A stretch of DNA of 64,000 bases from Gigaspora margarita. Lineage: Eukaryota > Glomeromycota > Glomeromycetes > Diversisporales > Gigasporaceae. Of this stretch, positions 12,284 to 25,192 are shown piece by piece. Made by a program: the position numbers and the translations under genes. A model generated the notes under the pieces. The model was given only the letters and a program-made list of their open reading frames with translations, ran no database searches and was not told the origin of the DNA. Where the stretch lies: assembly GCA_009809945.1 (NCBI GenBank), contig WTPW01001246.1, positions 66,181 to 130,180 on the forward strand, given 5' to 3'. Position 1 is the stretch's first letter. Every line of letters starts with the position of its first letter.

Positions 12284-12860
12284 AATGTTCTTGTAGTTAT
12301 GTAATATTCTTTGTTTGTATATTTGGTCGGTCAAGTATGTTTGTTTACTTCACGTCACGTGATAATTACGTGTTTGTTTATTTTTCTCAATGTTTACTTT
12401 ATTTGCTATTGTGATTACATAATCCTGATCGATCGGCAGTACAGGGTCAATTGGATTTTCCCTTACTATGTTTGTTTTCAAGAAATTTTGTATAGTAGCC
12501 GTTTGACAGTATCTTGATATATCTTTGGCCTAGTAGTTATTTCTCTTTTTCAGAGGTGTTTCTATATTGTGCACTACAGTTTTTAAAACTTTAGTGTCCT
12601 GTTGTGTGTTTGTCACCTGAATATTTGATAGTTTTCTATCTATTTTTTGCTACACGGTACTTTTATTTTCATTATTTTTGTCTTTAGTCTAGGATTTTGA
12701 ACTTCTCTGTTGTTTAGAGTTTTACTCTAGCCTGCTTAGTTATCTTCTGTTTTTAATAAGTAGGTTTTTATGTTGGAGTAATTGATTTGTATTGTGTGTC
12801 GACTATTTTTGTTGTTTTTTCTTAGCTCCCGTTTTGGGACAGATGATCAGCGGAAAGAGT
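12284..12860 (-). promoter_or_regulatory. LINE 5' leader
   Basis: This is non-coding sequence between the presumed 5' end (GC-richer ACTCTTTCCGCTGATCATC on the minus strand) and the ORF1 ATG. LINE leaders usually hold an internal promoter; no specific element could be identified. It contains CGATCGGCAGTAC near 12430 and CACGTCACGTGATAATTACG near 12350. Confidence 0.5.
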
Positions 12861-12955
12861 TATAAATTAATTAATTAATCAATTAGTTGCAACTTAACAA
12901 TTAATTAATTAATGATTAATTAATTAGTTGCAATTTAACAATTAATTGATTAATC

Positions 12956-13317
12956 AAGTATTACAAATTGTCAAAATTTTTTTAATCAATTAGTTGTTCA
13001 ACTAGTTAACAATTAGTTGTGATTAATCGATTAATTGATTAATTGTTAAGTTGCAACTAATTGATTAATTAATTAATCAATTAATTGTTAAGTTGTAGCT
13101 AATTGATATTAATTAATTAAATGATTAATTGCAACTAATTTACTAATTAAATTATTAATTGTTCAATTGATTAATAATTAATTCTATAATCAATTAGTTG
13201 CAACTAATCAAATAATTGATTAATTGATTAATGAATTGGTTGGTATCCAAAAAGTTTAATCAATTAGTTGTCAACTAATCATTAATTAATTTTTTTAACT
13301 TTCGATTTGTAATACTA
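12956..13317. mobile_element. hAT-type MITE (layer 3), sister of its host
   Basis: 362 bp. The right end reads CGATTTGTAATACTA; the left end reads AAGTATTACAAATTG, one base off. Flanks GATTAATC (12948-12955) and GATTATTC (13318-13325) match 7 of 8. The body is alternating TTAATTGATTAATTG and CAACTAATC. It sits inside another copy of its own family. Confidence 0.8.
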
Positions 13318-16300
13318 GATTATTCAAAACTAATTGTCAAATAATTGAGCAACTAATTAATTAAAAAATTTTGACAATTTGTAACACTAGGTAGTGATAC
13401 AAATCAAAAATCAAAAATTGATCAAAATTGATTAGTTGATAAAGTTAACAACTAATCATATATTAAAATTGAATAAAAATCAATCAAAAATCAAATAAAA
13501 TCAAATAATCAAAAGGTTGACAACTAATTGATTGCAAAATTTTTGGCAATTTGTATCACTAATACAGGAAAGCAATATTTAGATTAGTCTTTAAATAAAG
13601 CTATATGGTTCTTTATTTTAAGCTTATAGTTTTTTTATTTTTTTGATCTTTTATATCGATTATACCACCATTTTTTAATTTTTTTTTGGTGTCCAATGAT
13701 TAGTATACAGAGACAATACTTCTACTAGTTCATTAACAACTTCAGTAGTTAATTCATTAGAATTTTCAAATTCTTTAAGTTGTTTTAAAAGCTCATCATC
13801 TTTATTTAAAGGGTTGTATCTTGTATGCTTTACCAATGATAGATTTGTAAAGGATGAGGATTCTACAGGATTTGTAAAAGATAAAGCTTGTACAGAATCA
13901 CTATTTATTACTTCTGGTTTTTTGTCTTTTTTTTTTTTTACTCTTCTTTATTTCTGCTATTTTTATAGATATTAGTATATGTTTATTTCGTCCTTCTATT
14001 ATCTGAGTAGTAGTATGAAGAATATTATATTCAATAACATTTATTATTCTTTTAATTCCTACTTGATAACAAGTAAATATTCATTGATAATCTTTTTCTG
14101 TCAATTGTATAGTAGTTTCTGCAAATAAAGTATGTGATTCTAACTATATATTGCTAAATACTAATTTGAGCTTATTGATTAATTTTCAAAGTACTTCTTG
14201 GCAATTTTTTATAAATTGTGAACTTCTACTTACTGGATGAGTTTCTAAAAATTCTGAAATCAAAAGGTTAAGCCGCTCATGTTCAGACTGTACTACTTTA
14301 ATGTTCTGTTTTAAATTATCTAAATCAGTTGCCTGTCTAGTCATATTTTCTTTTACAAACTTTACTCCAAATGTTTTTAGAGCTTCATCAAAAGCAAAAT
14401 AGTGCTCTTCTTGAGTTAAATTAACTAAAAGTATTGTTTGAAGAGTTTAAAGAAACTGTAGACTTCTTTGAAGATTTAACAAAAATCGTATCACAGATTC
14501 AGTATATTTTATTTTTCTGGTTGCAGGAAATAAAGGAGCAAAGGCCATCAAGCTATACATTTGTAAATTAAAGTTTGCTATATGAATACCAAGCTTATGC
14601 AATTTTAAATAATCTGCTTATGATAAAAATTATATCATACTTTAGCAATTTATTGTTTCCAGTAGGAATATCATTAATAGAAATTTGTTTATCCTGAATA
14701 TATAGATGAATTGCTACTTCAAATACTACCCAAATAAGCTCAAGTACTCAAAATGTTGCCTAATAGTCAGCAACTTGTTCAAGTTTATCAAGAAACTTAA
14801 TACCTAGATATGAAGCAAGTCCAAAAAGTCTATAATCTGAAAATCCAGAAATTAATGCACTACACATTGCCTTATTGGTATGCCATTGTCCTAAATACAA
14901 TGTACTGTTTGTTTTTTATTTTTATAATCATTCATATGATAATAAATTGCTTCATCATATGCTAAATTTAATATACTATTTTCCATGCAATCAAAATCTT
15001 CTAGAAATATATTTGCTACTATATGAACATGTTCATTTGTGTTTGGAGCTTCTTCTGGTTCAAGAATTATAATGTTTAGAGATGATACAAATGGTGCAAA
15101 GTCAATATATTTTTTAATAGCTGAATCAACATGTTCAATATTAAATTCCTGTTTATAACTAATTAATTTATTAAAAATTGTATAGTGCAAGAAGCCTATA
15201 CTCGGCAATAAAATAGTATAACTTTAAAATGCATCAACTTTTTATAGAGACAATACTTTAAAAGCTATTTGGCAAATTTGCAGAGTATATTATAATAAAC
15301 AAAGTTACTAATCAGATTTTTAAAATATTTCCTTTATAAAAAGTTATAGTACTTTAAAGTTGATTAAAATTGAAACACATAGTAATTATATATAAAGCAA
15401 TAGTAATCTTTAAAACATATCAACTTTTTAATAAAGAAGGTTTTTCAAAAAAATATTTGGCAAACTTATAGAACTAATATTGCTCTACAAAGTTACTAGT
15501 CAGTTTTTTAAAAAACCTCTTGTATAAAAAATTATAGTAATTAAAAATTGAAACATGTCAAGTATAGGCTTCTTGCACCATATCTATTTTTCTTTGCTAT
15601 TGTTCTATAGTAAAATTTATACCAAAAAGATTCTGATTTTCTAATGGTTCATCATTTAAATTAGCTAGCTCAGAATATTGAAATTAAAAAACTATTTGTA
15701 ATATAGCATGTGCAGTAACACATGTTACATTATAAATGTTGCTATAATGGAAAGTTGTATCTTTTATATCAATATTATCTATAACTCCAATATTCAAAAT
15801 ATTTGGGTATGTAATAAGCTTTGATTGAGGTTTTGCAATTGACATTCTTTTTTTTTGAACATGTACTTCATGATCCTGAATGTATGATACTATTCATCCT
15901 AAATAAAGAATTCGATACAAAAATTCTATTATTTTTGGTCATCTACAAAGAGAAAAAAAAACATATATAACCTATATTTTCCAATAAGAAAAAGAAACAG
16001 TAAGAATTATAGAAACAAAAAAATAGTAAGTAATTTTATTTTTTTTCATTTAATTGTGGAAGAGGTTGGTTTCTTTCTCTTCTTTTTCTAGCTAATATTT
16101 TTTTTTCAAAACTGAAATTAAACCAACAAAAAAATTTGTAAGTGGTGATAGCATAGTAGTATAATAATTATCAAGTGAGTCTGGCTTTTCAAGTAATAGC
16201 AATTTCTCTTTAAGTTTAGTTTGTACTTGAATTACAGAATATCCAAGCATTTTTTCAAAATCTTTGCATATAATATCCTCTAAATGCATTGTTTATACTT

Positions 16301-16909
16301 TTTCACTAATATAGATTTTATTAATTTCAAATGCAATCTTTATTAAAAAAGGACTAGATGCTATAGTAGTAGTAAAAGTTTCATTAATAGTATTATGTAC
16401 TTCAGGCCTATTCTTAGTAATATTATCAAGAAGGTTAACAAGCTTATAATAAATTAATTTTTGTAGCTTCATCATTATATAAAGCAGTTTGTTCAATCCA
16501 TTACTAAATTGCATTAAAACAACTATAGCATCAGCACTATGCTGCTCTTGCTATAAGCATGAAATTAAACGTCTTCCTTTTTTTGGTGGAGTATGAAAAT
16601 GAGTTACAAGACAACTTGTACAAATAAAACAAGAATTCTCATCAGTAAATGATCTAATCAATAGATTTTTATATTTAGAAATTGCTGGACAGTCAAACAA
16701 TCCATGATATAGTGCTTGAGTTGTGTATCCATATACTTTCCATGCATGCAATGCACATGTTTTGCCTCTAGTAATAAAATATTTAATTTTTTTGCAAAAT
16801 AAAAATAGTGACATGAAGCAACATTACTTTCTTCAGTTGTTCTTATTGCTTTTATACACCTTTTTAAATTAATCTTGTATATAGTATTTTCATTATAGTT
16901 GAGATGATA

Positions 16910-17314
16910 TAGTGTAGGACACCTAAAGGTAGAATTTTTGAAATTTGTTTCATTTTTAAAAATTTCATATTGAAATTTAATGTCTTTGTGAATCCTTGCA
17001 TTTTGATTGGCTAATAATTAATTTTTAAAAATATTTTAAAATTAATTTAAAAATTAATTTTAAAATTAGCCAATAGCAAAAGGCTAAAACATGTGACTTG
17101 TCCCATTTTGGCCAATTTTTATGGATCATATAAAAATACTATACTTTTAAACTCATTAATTAAAAAAATTTACATTAATTTTTGAAAAATTAAGGCCGCT
17201 AAATTGTAGCAAATTAGCTAAATTACAAAAAGGGGCCTATTTTTTATGATATTGGTTTTATATTGAATATTATTAGCTTTTAAAGTTTGTGAAGTCTTTA
17301 GGTATCCCGCACTG
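16910..17314. mobile_element. Tc1/mariner-type MITE, 405 bp
   Basis: The ends TAGTGTAGGACACCTAAAG and CTTTAGGTATCCCGCACTG are imperfect inverted repeats; TA lies directly outside both (16908-16909, 17315-17316). It is a relative of 46049-46466, whose ends are CAGTGCGAGCATCCTTAAA. The interior has inverted TTGGCTAATAATTAATTTTT/AAAATTAGCCAA. It interrupts the 13.7-18.7 kb pseudogene. Confidence 0.75.
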
Positions 17315-17479
17315 TAGTAACAACCCTTTAATTGTAAAAAATTGTTATCAACTTTTTTCATAGCTAAAAAATTAACCTCCCATGTACCATATAGTTGTTT
17401 ATGCTACGACTTGCTTGTTGATTGCATCTTTGTATTATATGCAAATCATTATCATAATCAATAATAGCACAACATGATA

Positions 17480-18450
<971 letters not shown>

Positions 18451-19029
18451 TCACTAGAAGTAAAAAAAGTTGATATTTCAAATTCCTCAAGAATTTCTAT
18501 CTCATCATAATTAAAAGATTCATCATATTCATCATTAAAAAGTTTATTATCATCAAGAAATTCATTATTATCAAAAAATTCATTATTGCATTCAAGAGAT
18601 TCTTTATATAAATTCCAATCAAATATAAAATCTTCATCATCAAGTTCTTGACTATAAATTTCTTTATAATTAAACAAAGTTTCATATAAATCTTCTTCTA
18701 TAATTTTATTTTTGTTAATTGTATTAAGAATAGTTAAAAAATTAATAGCAGTAGAGTTTATTTTTTTTCAAATCAGTAAGAAAAAATTAAAAATTGGTTT
18801 AATTTATCTTTGATTTGAACAAAATTAGTTTTATTAGCACAATGGTATTTTTATATTTTGAATTAAGCATTAAAAATTTACCTCTAATTTAATCAATGAT
18901 TTAATTTAATGTGTTACAAATCAAAAATCAATAATTGGCACAGATCATAATTTAAAATGAAATCTATATGTTCTACTTAACCTGCTAACCTTTTAAAACC
19001 CACTAATACTTGCTTATTATAACTTTTTT

Positions 19030-19075
19030 TAAAACTAAACCCTAACCCTAACCCCTAACCCTAAAAAATACATCC
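19030..19075. repeat. Telomere-like CCCTAA tract
   Basis: It contains AACCCTAACCCTAACCCCTAACCCTAA, about four and a half units, in ordinary AT-rich DNA. It is not terminal. Similar tracts at 27150, 39200, 55850, 57155 and 57850 are inside or beside mobile elements. Confidence 0.8.
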
Positions 19076-19216
19076 CAAAAAAAATTTAGTTTTCAAGGTT
19101 TTATAATATAATTTCATTTTAATCTAGATTTTATTTTAATCTGCCACAATAATTAATTTGGCAACTAATTAATTGATAGACAATTAATTGCTATTTTGAT
19201 TTGCAAAATTCTGGAT

Positions 19217-19990
19217 CCTATTGATCATTTGAGTGATTATCGAAATAAACATAGTTTTTTTTAAATAATAGAAATGCTTATCTTATTTACAATCACAATA
19301 TTGTAGAGTAATAATCATCACTCAAACGATCAATGGGCAATAATCATAATTGATTGGCTAGTTGATCTTGCAATTAATAACTATGCATGACAATCATTCA
19401 CATTACATGACATACTTTGTTTATTTGGACTATGCCTGCAAATCTTTTAGGCTAGAGATGATTTTTATTAAAGCAGAAATGTGCTAGAGAAGCGAGTAAC
19501 TGACTAAGTTGGCCAGAACGGCAATGACATCCCGTAACAAAACAATTGTAATTGCAATGGAAGTTGTCATAGGAGTATTGTAGCTAGTGGGTTATTTCTC
19601 GCCTGCTAAAGCAAGCTGGCTATGAATAAAAAATACAAGCAAAGAAATGCAAGTGAGGAAATGATAGAATTATGTGTCTTCATCTCGGGTTGGGTTGGGT
19701 AGGTCACACAAATTTTTCTTTCAAGCACTTGTGAATATATACCTAATTTATATATACTCGCTATTCCCATTGTATACCTTATTTGTCTTTATATTCCTTG
19801 TGCCATTTTCTGATTTCACATGCTTTTAGCCTTACCTGTAATGGCCTTATAGTGAAAGGTCATGTGCTTGCTCTTATTTTTGATCACATGATATCCTATC
19901 ACCTTGCAATATATTCAATAGCTGCTTGATACATAAGTATCAAGACAGCTTTTGTCTTAAATCTATTCACCCGATCGAACATGTGATAGG
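19217..19990. other. Non-coding region with short inverted repeat
   Basis: ATTGATCATTTGAGTGATTAT (19219) mirrors ATAATCATCACTCAAACGATCAAT (about 19309), 20-odd bases each, spaced by about 70 bp. From 19440 to 19990 the base composition is less AT-rich, but no gene or RNA was recognised. Confidence 0.5.
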
Positions 19991-19998
19991 CCTGGTTG

Positions 19999-20824
19999 TA
20001 GTGTTTTGAACTAAAAACAAAATCATCAATCGGTTACCTGAGCCAGTTTACTCAATTCTAATTGGGTTAACCAGAATTATTTCAGTTAACTCAGTTTACT
20101 CGAGTTATCTAGCAACCGAGCAGAATTTCTAATCAGTTAATTCAGTTGACCCGAATTATCACGCAACCGGATCAGAATTTCTAATTGGTTAATTCAGCTA
20201 ACCCAAGTTATCCAGCTTAGCTGGGTCAACCAGAATATAATTTAAAAGATTATAAATTATTTTAATGTTGCATACGTTATATAAAAGAATAATTTAAGCA
20301 AAGGTTTAATTAATAATTTGAGCAAAGGTTTAGTAAGCAATTTGAGCAAAAGTTTAGTAAGTAATTTGAGCAAAGGTTTAGTAAGCTATATAAATAATTT
20401 GAGCGAAGATTCAATAAGTAATTTCAGCAAGATATATAAAAAAAAACAATTTAAGCAAGATTTAATAAGTAATTTGAGCAAGGCTCGGTAATTAATTTGA
20501 GCGAAGGTTTAGTAAGTAATTTGAGCGAAGGTTCAGCAAGTAATTTAAACAAACATTTAGTAAGTTATATTAAAAAATAATTTGAGCAAAAGCATATTAT
20601 TTAACTCCCTGCACCTGCGCCTTTACCATGCAAACCTTGTTACATAGCGCAACAATTTTTGTAATCAGTTAACCATATACCTGATTATGTCGGATTAACT
20701 GATTATCCAACTATCAACCGATTATGTTAGATTAACCGATTAAGCATTTTATTCAATTAGTTAACCAGATTTCTTTTGGTTCAGTTCGGTTACCCGATTA
20801 TAGACCAACCGGGTCAAATCACTA
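19999..20824. mobile_element. hAT element, 826 bp, non-autonomous
   Basis: The ends TAGTGTTTTGAAC and GGGTCAAATCACTA are imperfect inverted repeats. The 8-mer CCTGGTTG lies on both sides (19991-19998 and 20825-20832), a perfect target duplication. Both ends are packed with GGTTAACC/CGGTTA/AACCGATTA words over about 200 bp. The middle (20285-20590) is a minisatellite of AATTTGAGCAAAGGTTTAGT-type units. No transposase frame. Confidence 0.92.
20285..20590. repeat. Minisatellite, about 24-bp unit, inside hAT element
   Basis: About ten degenerate copies of TAATTTGAGCAAAGGTTTAG(TAAG) are present, some separated by short AT-rich spacers. It forms the core between the two subterminal repeat domains. 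Confidence 0.8.
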
Positions 20825-21071
20825 CCTGGTTGCAATCACATGTTCGATCAAGAGATCCTAAATATATAGTAAGTATATAATCAGTGATGTAGTATGTAGT
20901 AATTGGTGTGATGAAGATAATTTTAGTAGCAGTAGCGAGTATGAAGTAATTGGATCATAGTATTTTAGTAAACATGATATGATTGAATTAATTTTGTTCT
21001 TTCTGCAAACCTAACATTTGTTCTGGTTATATTGACCCTTCCCTTCCATCTCAAAATTGATGCAATACTGC

Positions 21072-21175
21072 TTTAATTGGCCTGCTAAGATGGCAGCCAT
21101 AAATTGTAACCTGATATCATATTGGTTTGATTGGCCTGCTAAGATGGCAGCCAAAAATTGTGGCCTATTAAAATG
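21072..21175. repeat. 54-bp direct repeat, two copies
   Basis: TTGGCCTGCTAAGATGGCAG occurs at 21077 and 21131, with similar text around each. The 54-bp period keeps frame on the minus strand (an 18-residue repeat in 21011-21241), but nothing else supports a gene. Confidence 0.8.
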
Positions 21176-21499
21176 ATAGTCACATATATAGGAATAGCTT
21201 GTGATTTGTAGTTTAAAAAAAAAAATTTTTTTTACAATCACATAATATAATGATACAAGATAAGTTTTTAAGCGAATTGAAGTTATCGCTAAAGTTTATA
21301 AATCTGCTGAACTCCGAATTTTGTCTTAGATGACACTACTTCACACCTTGCACAAGGTTATATTATTTGTAGAATGTATGCTCATATGAGGCACATCTCT
21401 AAGCATTCCTTTAAAATTAAGTATTAATTTTTTTTTATTTATGCCATAAAAAATATACAATAATGCCTTGTTAAAAGCTACTAATTTATTCTGGGCCCA

Positions 21500-21655
21500 A
21501 AACTATACAACAATGCCTTCACAACAATAATGCTTTTACAACAATACCTTCACAACAATGCCTTTACAACAACACCTTCACAACAATGCCTTCACAACAA
21601 CATCTTCACAACTAAATGCTTTCACAACAATACTTTCACAACACGCCTTGCAAGA
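21500..21655. repeat. 15-bp minisatellite (ACAACAATGCCTTC)
   Basis: About ten degenerate units of ACAACAATGCCTTCAC with variants AATACCTTC and ACACCTTC. The strand is C-rich and poor in G. Confidence 0.85.
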
Positions 21656-21699
21656 ATTGCTATTATAAAGAAAAGTGGGTTGAGATTGTGAACTATCTT

Positions 21700-22680
21700 C
21701 AAAATCTTTTCTCGTTAAAAGGCTTGAATGGGGTCTAGGTGGAGACGTGGACTATGTTTTTTAATTTGTCTTTGGCTTTTTCCACTAAATTAGAAATTCT
21801 AGCATTCATAAATATTGCCAATAAAATACCTATCGCTCAAAAAAATAAAAATATTTTTCAAATAGTGCTAAAAAAGATTAAACTCCTAACAAGATTAAAA
21901 AAAAAAGAAATTTTGATCATATCATATAAATGCAAAATAATGCTCCTGGGCATTATTTTAAAAATTGAAACTCCCTAAAATAGCATATCAGATATGCAGT
22001 CTCAAATTAATACTCAAATTAAAGTGCACTCTTGTATAAAAAATTAAATATTTAAAAAGTGCGCCAGAATTAGGTTTGGTCTAAGTAATCCTATTTTTGA
22101 GCTCTAATAATTGTCTCAAATATAAAGAACAACTTTTATTAAAACTTAAAAATAGAATGCTTGGTACAAATCTAATTTCAAAGCACTTTTCAAATAAGTT
22201 ATTATGCAGGTGGATATTGTTTCAGCTTGGACAGTACTACATGAATGTAGTCTTTTTTAAATCAAAGTTTTGATTTAAACGTCCTATAAAAACTCATATA
22301 ACTTGAATTAGCGAGTTTTATATACTCAAAAAACCTTTTAGTAACAGTAAAGCAAAAAGTTCATTGCATTACCCAATATATACAATATGAAACAAAATAC
22401 TAACTTTATAGGCATAATTAGTTGTAGTTTTATTCCTATCACACTTCAAATTTGCATATAATAAAATAATTTGTCTTTATGAACACTTGCACTACATCCC
22501 ATGAATGCAGTTTCCTTTTTGGAAACCCTTAAAATTAGCAATTAAAAGCGAGTTACCATTGCAATTTATTATAAAATGTAGGTCGATTATATGAATATCA
22601 ATCACTCAAATTTAATAATAAAAATTTTATACACATGATCTGTGTGACAAATTGTGTTATTGCAGTTAGCTATTATTTTC
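21700..22680. other. AT-rich DNA without recognisable gene
   Basis: The plus-strand frame 21739-21978 is Ile/Lys-rich and has no homology I can name. CACTACATCCCATGAATGCAG (22490) and CTACATGAATGTAG (22239) are short inverted motifs. Nothing else was seen. Confidence 0.4.
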
Positions 22681-22689
22681 TTTTTTTGG

Positions 22690-23640
22690 TTTAACTATTA
22701 TATTCGCTTATATTCGCTTATATTTGCTACTTCTTGCAAAGTATCAGAAAAGTTAGAATTGGTGTTTTTGTAAAGTGCCAGAAAAGTTAGATTGTTTTCT
22801 TGCAAAGTTCCAAAGGAAGTAAAAAATAAATAAAATAAAATAAAATTAAAGAATAAGTAAAAAAAAAAAAAGAAAGCAAACAAAAAACAAAAATGTAAAC
22901 AAATTAAATAAAAAAAATAAATGAAGCTTTAAATTTTCATTTCTTTAAGTCTATATTTTTGCAATTTAGAAATCGTTGAAGGTTTTCGCAAAGTGCTGAA
23001 ATAAATAAAAAAATAAAAATTAAAGAAATAAGTAAAAAGAAAAACAAAAAAATAAAATATAAACAAACTAAATAAAAAAAATAAAACCCCAAATTTTCAT
23101 TTTTTTGAAGTAGAGTTCGCAACAAAATTGTTGAAATAAAGTTGTATATATTCTTGCAAAGTGCCAAAAAAGTCTGGATTTGCTTGCAAAGTGTGAAAAA
23201 GCCTAGGTTATTTTTCTCACAAATAAAATAAATTAATAAAAAAAAATAAAAAAAACAAAAACAAAAACAAAAAGAACAAAAAATATCAAAAACAAAAACA
23301 AAAAGAACAAAATATGTCAAACAAAAAAAAAATATAGTACCAACTAAATCTTTATTTCTCTAAAGTAGTATTTTTTGAAATTTGAAAATTGTTGGTAAAA
23401 TCAGTTGTGTGTTCTTGCAATATGTTGGAAGGCTAAGTTGGCTAGCACATAGTTTTGAAAAGTCATTAGATTTCTTGTAAAGTGCCAAAAGTTAGAGTTG
23501 GTGTTTTTTGTAGAAATAAAATAAAAAAAGTTAAAAAATAATAAATAAAAGAAAAAGCAAAATAAAACTAAATGAAAATAAATGAAACAAAACAAAACTA
23601 AAAAAAAAAACAAAACAAAAATGAAAAAAAAACAATGTAA
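22690..23640. repeat. Degenerate tandem repeat, about four units of 200-240 bp
   Basis: Each unit combines TTGCAAAGTGCCAGAAAAGT-type text, a purine run of AAATAAAATAAA/AACAAAAAC words, and ATTTTCATTT(C/T)TTTAAGT(A/C)TA. Unit starts lie near 22733, 22988, 23153 and 23413. The long Phe/Leu-rich minus frames here are repeat artefacts. Confidence 0.75.
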
Positions 23641-23649
23641 AATTGATAA

Positions 23650-24233
23650 AAAATCTAAATTATAAACAAAAAAAAATAAACAAAGATCTAATCTGATCTT
23701 GTACTATGATCATTGAAACATTTCAAAACTTTTGGAAAATATTAGTCAAACGCGTCTTGGTATGATCCAGGGTACAGATCTACTAATCCAAATTGATTTT
23801 CCAGTTCTAAAATATTTCGAAAGTGTTCGAAATATTAAAAAAAGAACTTAATTAGGCATTGCACCCTGCGAAGTGCTTGTATATCGCACCCCAATGATCT
23901 ACCAATTAAATTTGAAGATCAGGTGTAACATGCAAATTTTCTTTGTGTAACAAAATAAAGAAATTTTTTTAAAATTTGTAATATCAAAAAAATTTCATCT
24001 ATATAACCACCTTTCATGCTCTAACAAAAAAAATTCCTTACAAAATTTTGGTATATCTATCATCTACTCTAACTTCTAACACTGACCCTTACCCTAACCT
24101 TATATTATTTTGAAATTTTGTTATATAGAAATTTCTTTGTTATTTATTACACAGATCTACAAACTATGTTTACATATGTGTGCAATGAATTAGCATATCG
24201 CAGGGTGCATTGCATATATTTATTCTTAAAAAA
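23650..24233. other. AT-rich DNA with telomere-like element relic, up to the gap
   Basis: From 23920 to 24110 the text CAGGTGTAACATGCAAATTTT ... TTCCTTACAAAATTTTGGTATA ... CCCTTACCCTAACC matches the region 25735-27160 around its hAT insertion. It is a relic of the telomere-motif-bearing repeat family. TTCTAAAATATTTCGAAAGTG near 23805 is a short local palindrome. Confidence 0.55.
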
Positions 24234-25140
24234 NNNNNNNNNNNNNNNNNNNNNNNNNNNNNNNNNNNNNNNNNNNNNNNNNNNNNNNNNNNNNNNNNNN
24301 NNNNNNNNNNNNNNNNNNNNNNNNNNNNNNNNNNNNNNNNNNNNNNNNNNNNNNNNNNNNNNNNNNNNNNNNNNNNNNNNNNNNNNNNNNNNNNNNNNNN
24401 NNNNNNNNNNNNNNNNNNNNNNNNNNNNNNNNNNNNNNNNNNNNNNNNNNNNNNNNNNNNNNNNNNNNNNNNNNNNNNNNNNNNNNNNNNNNNNNNNNNN
24501 NNNNNNNNNNNNNNNNNNNNNNNNNNNNNNNNNNNNNNNNNNNNNNNNNNNNNNNNNNNNNNNNNNNNNNNNNNNNNNNNNNNNNNNNNNNNNNNNNNNN
24601 NNNNNNNNNNNNNNNNNNNNNNNNNNNNNNNNNNNNNNNNNNNNNNNNNNNNNNNNNNNNNNNNNNNNNNNNNNNNNNNNNNNNNNNNNNNNNNNNNNNN
24701 NNNNNNNNNNNNNNNNNNNNNNNNNNNNNNNNNNNNNNNNNNNNNNNNNNNNNNNNNNNNNNNNNNNNNNNNNNNNNNNNNNNNNNNNNNNNNNNNNNNN
24801 NNNNNNNNNNNNNNNNNNNNNNNNNNNNNNNNNNNNNNNNNNNNNNNNNNNNNNNNNNNNNNNNNNNNNNNNNNNNNNNNNNNNNNNNNNNNNNNNNNNN
24901 NNNNNNNNNNNNNNNNNNNNNNNNNNNNNNNNNNNNNNNNNNNNNNNNNNNNNNNNNNNNNNNNNNNNNNNNNNNNNNNNNNNNNNNNNNNNNNNNNNNN
25001 NNNNNNNNNNNNNNNNNNNNNNNNNNNNNNNNNNNNNNNNNNNNNNNNNNNNNNNNNNNNNNNNNNNNNNNNNNNNNNNNNNNNNNNNNNNNNNNNNNNN
25101 NNNNNNNNNNNNNNNNNNNNNNNNNNNNNNNNNNNNNNNN
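24234..25140. other. Assembly gap (907 N)
   Basis: Unknown sequence. The large reading frames across it are artefacts. More isolated N positions occur at 25358-25423, 60620 and 63736-63742. Confidence 1.
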
Positions 25141-25192
25141 AAGATGCTTAATTTTGGATTTTTTGATCAAAAAATCCAAAATTAAGCATCTT
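25141..25192. repeat. Perfect 52-bp palindrome beside the gap
   Basis: AAGATGCTTAATTTTGGATT and its reverse complement AATCCAAAATTAAGCATCTT meet at TTTTGATCAAAA with no mismatch. Such hairpins often stop assemblies, which may explain the neighbouring gap. Confidence 0.95.

Larger units (their letters stand above)
4917..12860 (-). mobile_element. Decayed LINE (non-LTR retrotransposon), near full length
   Basis: The element is about 7.9 kb including one MITE insertion. Reading the minus strand it has a leader (about 12860-12284), ORF1 with an RRM-like domain, ORF2 with AP-type endonuclease, reverse transcriptase, RNase H and a C-terminal cysteine/histidine cluster, then a 3' end closing in a 21-nt poly(A) tail (poly-T on the plus strand at 4917-4937). 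Both ORFs carry stops and frameshifts, so it is not autonomous. Each flank carries ATTAATCAATT, compatible with a target duplication, but the site is low-complexity, so the 5' boundary is only approximate. Domain order with RNase H resembles Tad/I-type fungal LINEs (family knowledge; clade not assigned). Confidence 0.9.
4708..13389. mobile_element. Layer-2 hAT-type MITE hosting the LINE
   Basis: The ends TAGTGTTACAAATTG (4708) and CAATTTGTAACACTA (ending 13389) are perfect inverted repeats. They are flanked by identical 8-mers GGTAGTGA at 4700-4707 and 13390-13397. Subtracting the LINE and the layer-3 MITE leaves about 360 bp, the length of its sister at 12956-13317. Subterminal DNA is dense in CAACTAATC/GATTAGTTG and TTAATTGATTAATTG. 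Confidence 0.85.
4702..13561. mobile_element. Outermost hAT-type MITE (layer 1), split by later insertions
   Basis: The oldest layer is a 170-bp element formed by 4702-4707 plus 13398-13561. Its ends are TAGTGATACAAAT and ATTTGTATCACTA. Flanks ATACAGGG (4694-4701) and ATACAGGA (13562-13569) match 7 of 8 and form its target duplication. The rest of the interval is the layer-2 MITE and everything nested in it. Confidence 0.8.

Noticed and set aside
19030..19075. Chromosome end
   Set aside because: The CCCTAA tract is short, interstitial and one of several element-linked tracts; unique sequence continues on both sides.
20285..21650. CRISPR-like arrays
   Set aside because: Units are contiguous and degenerate without unique spacers; they are minisatellites in a eukaryotic context.
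24118..25185. Frames of 313-355 codons across the N run
   Set aside because: They consist of unknown bases.
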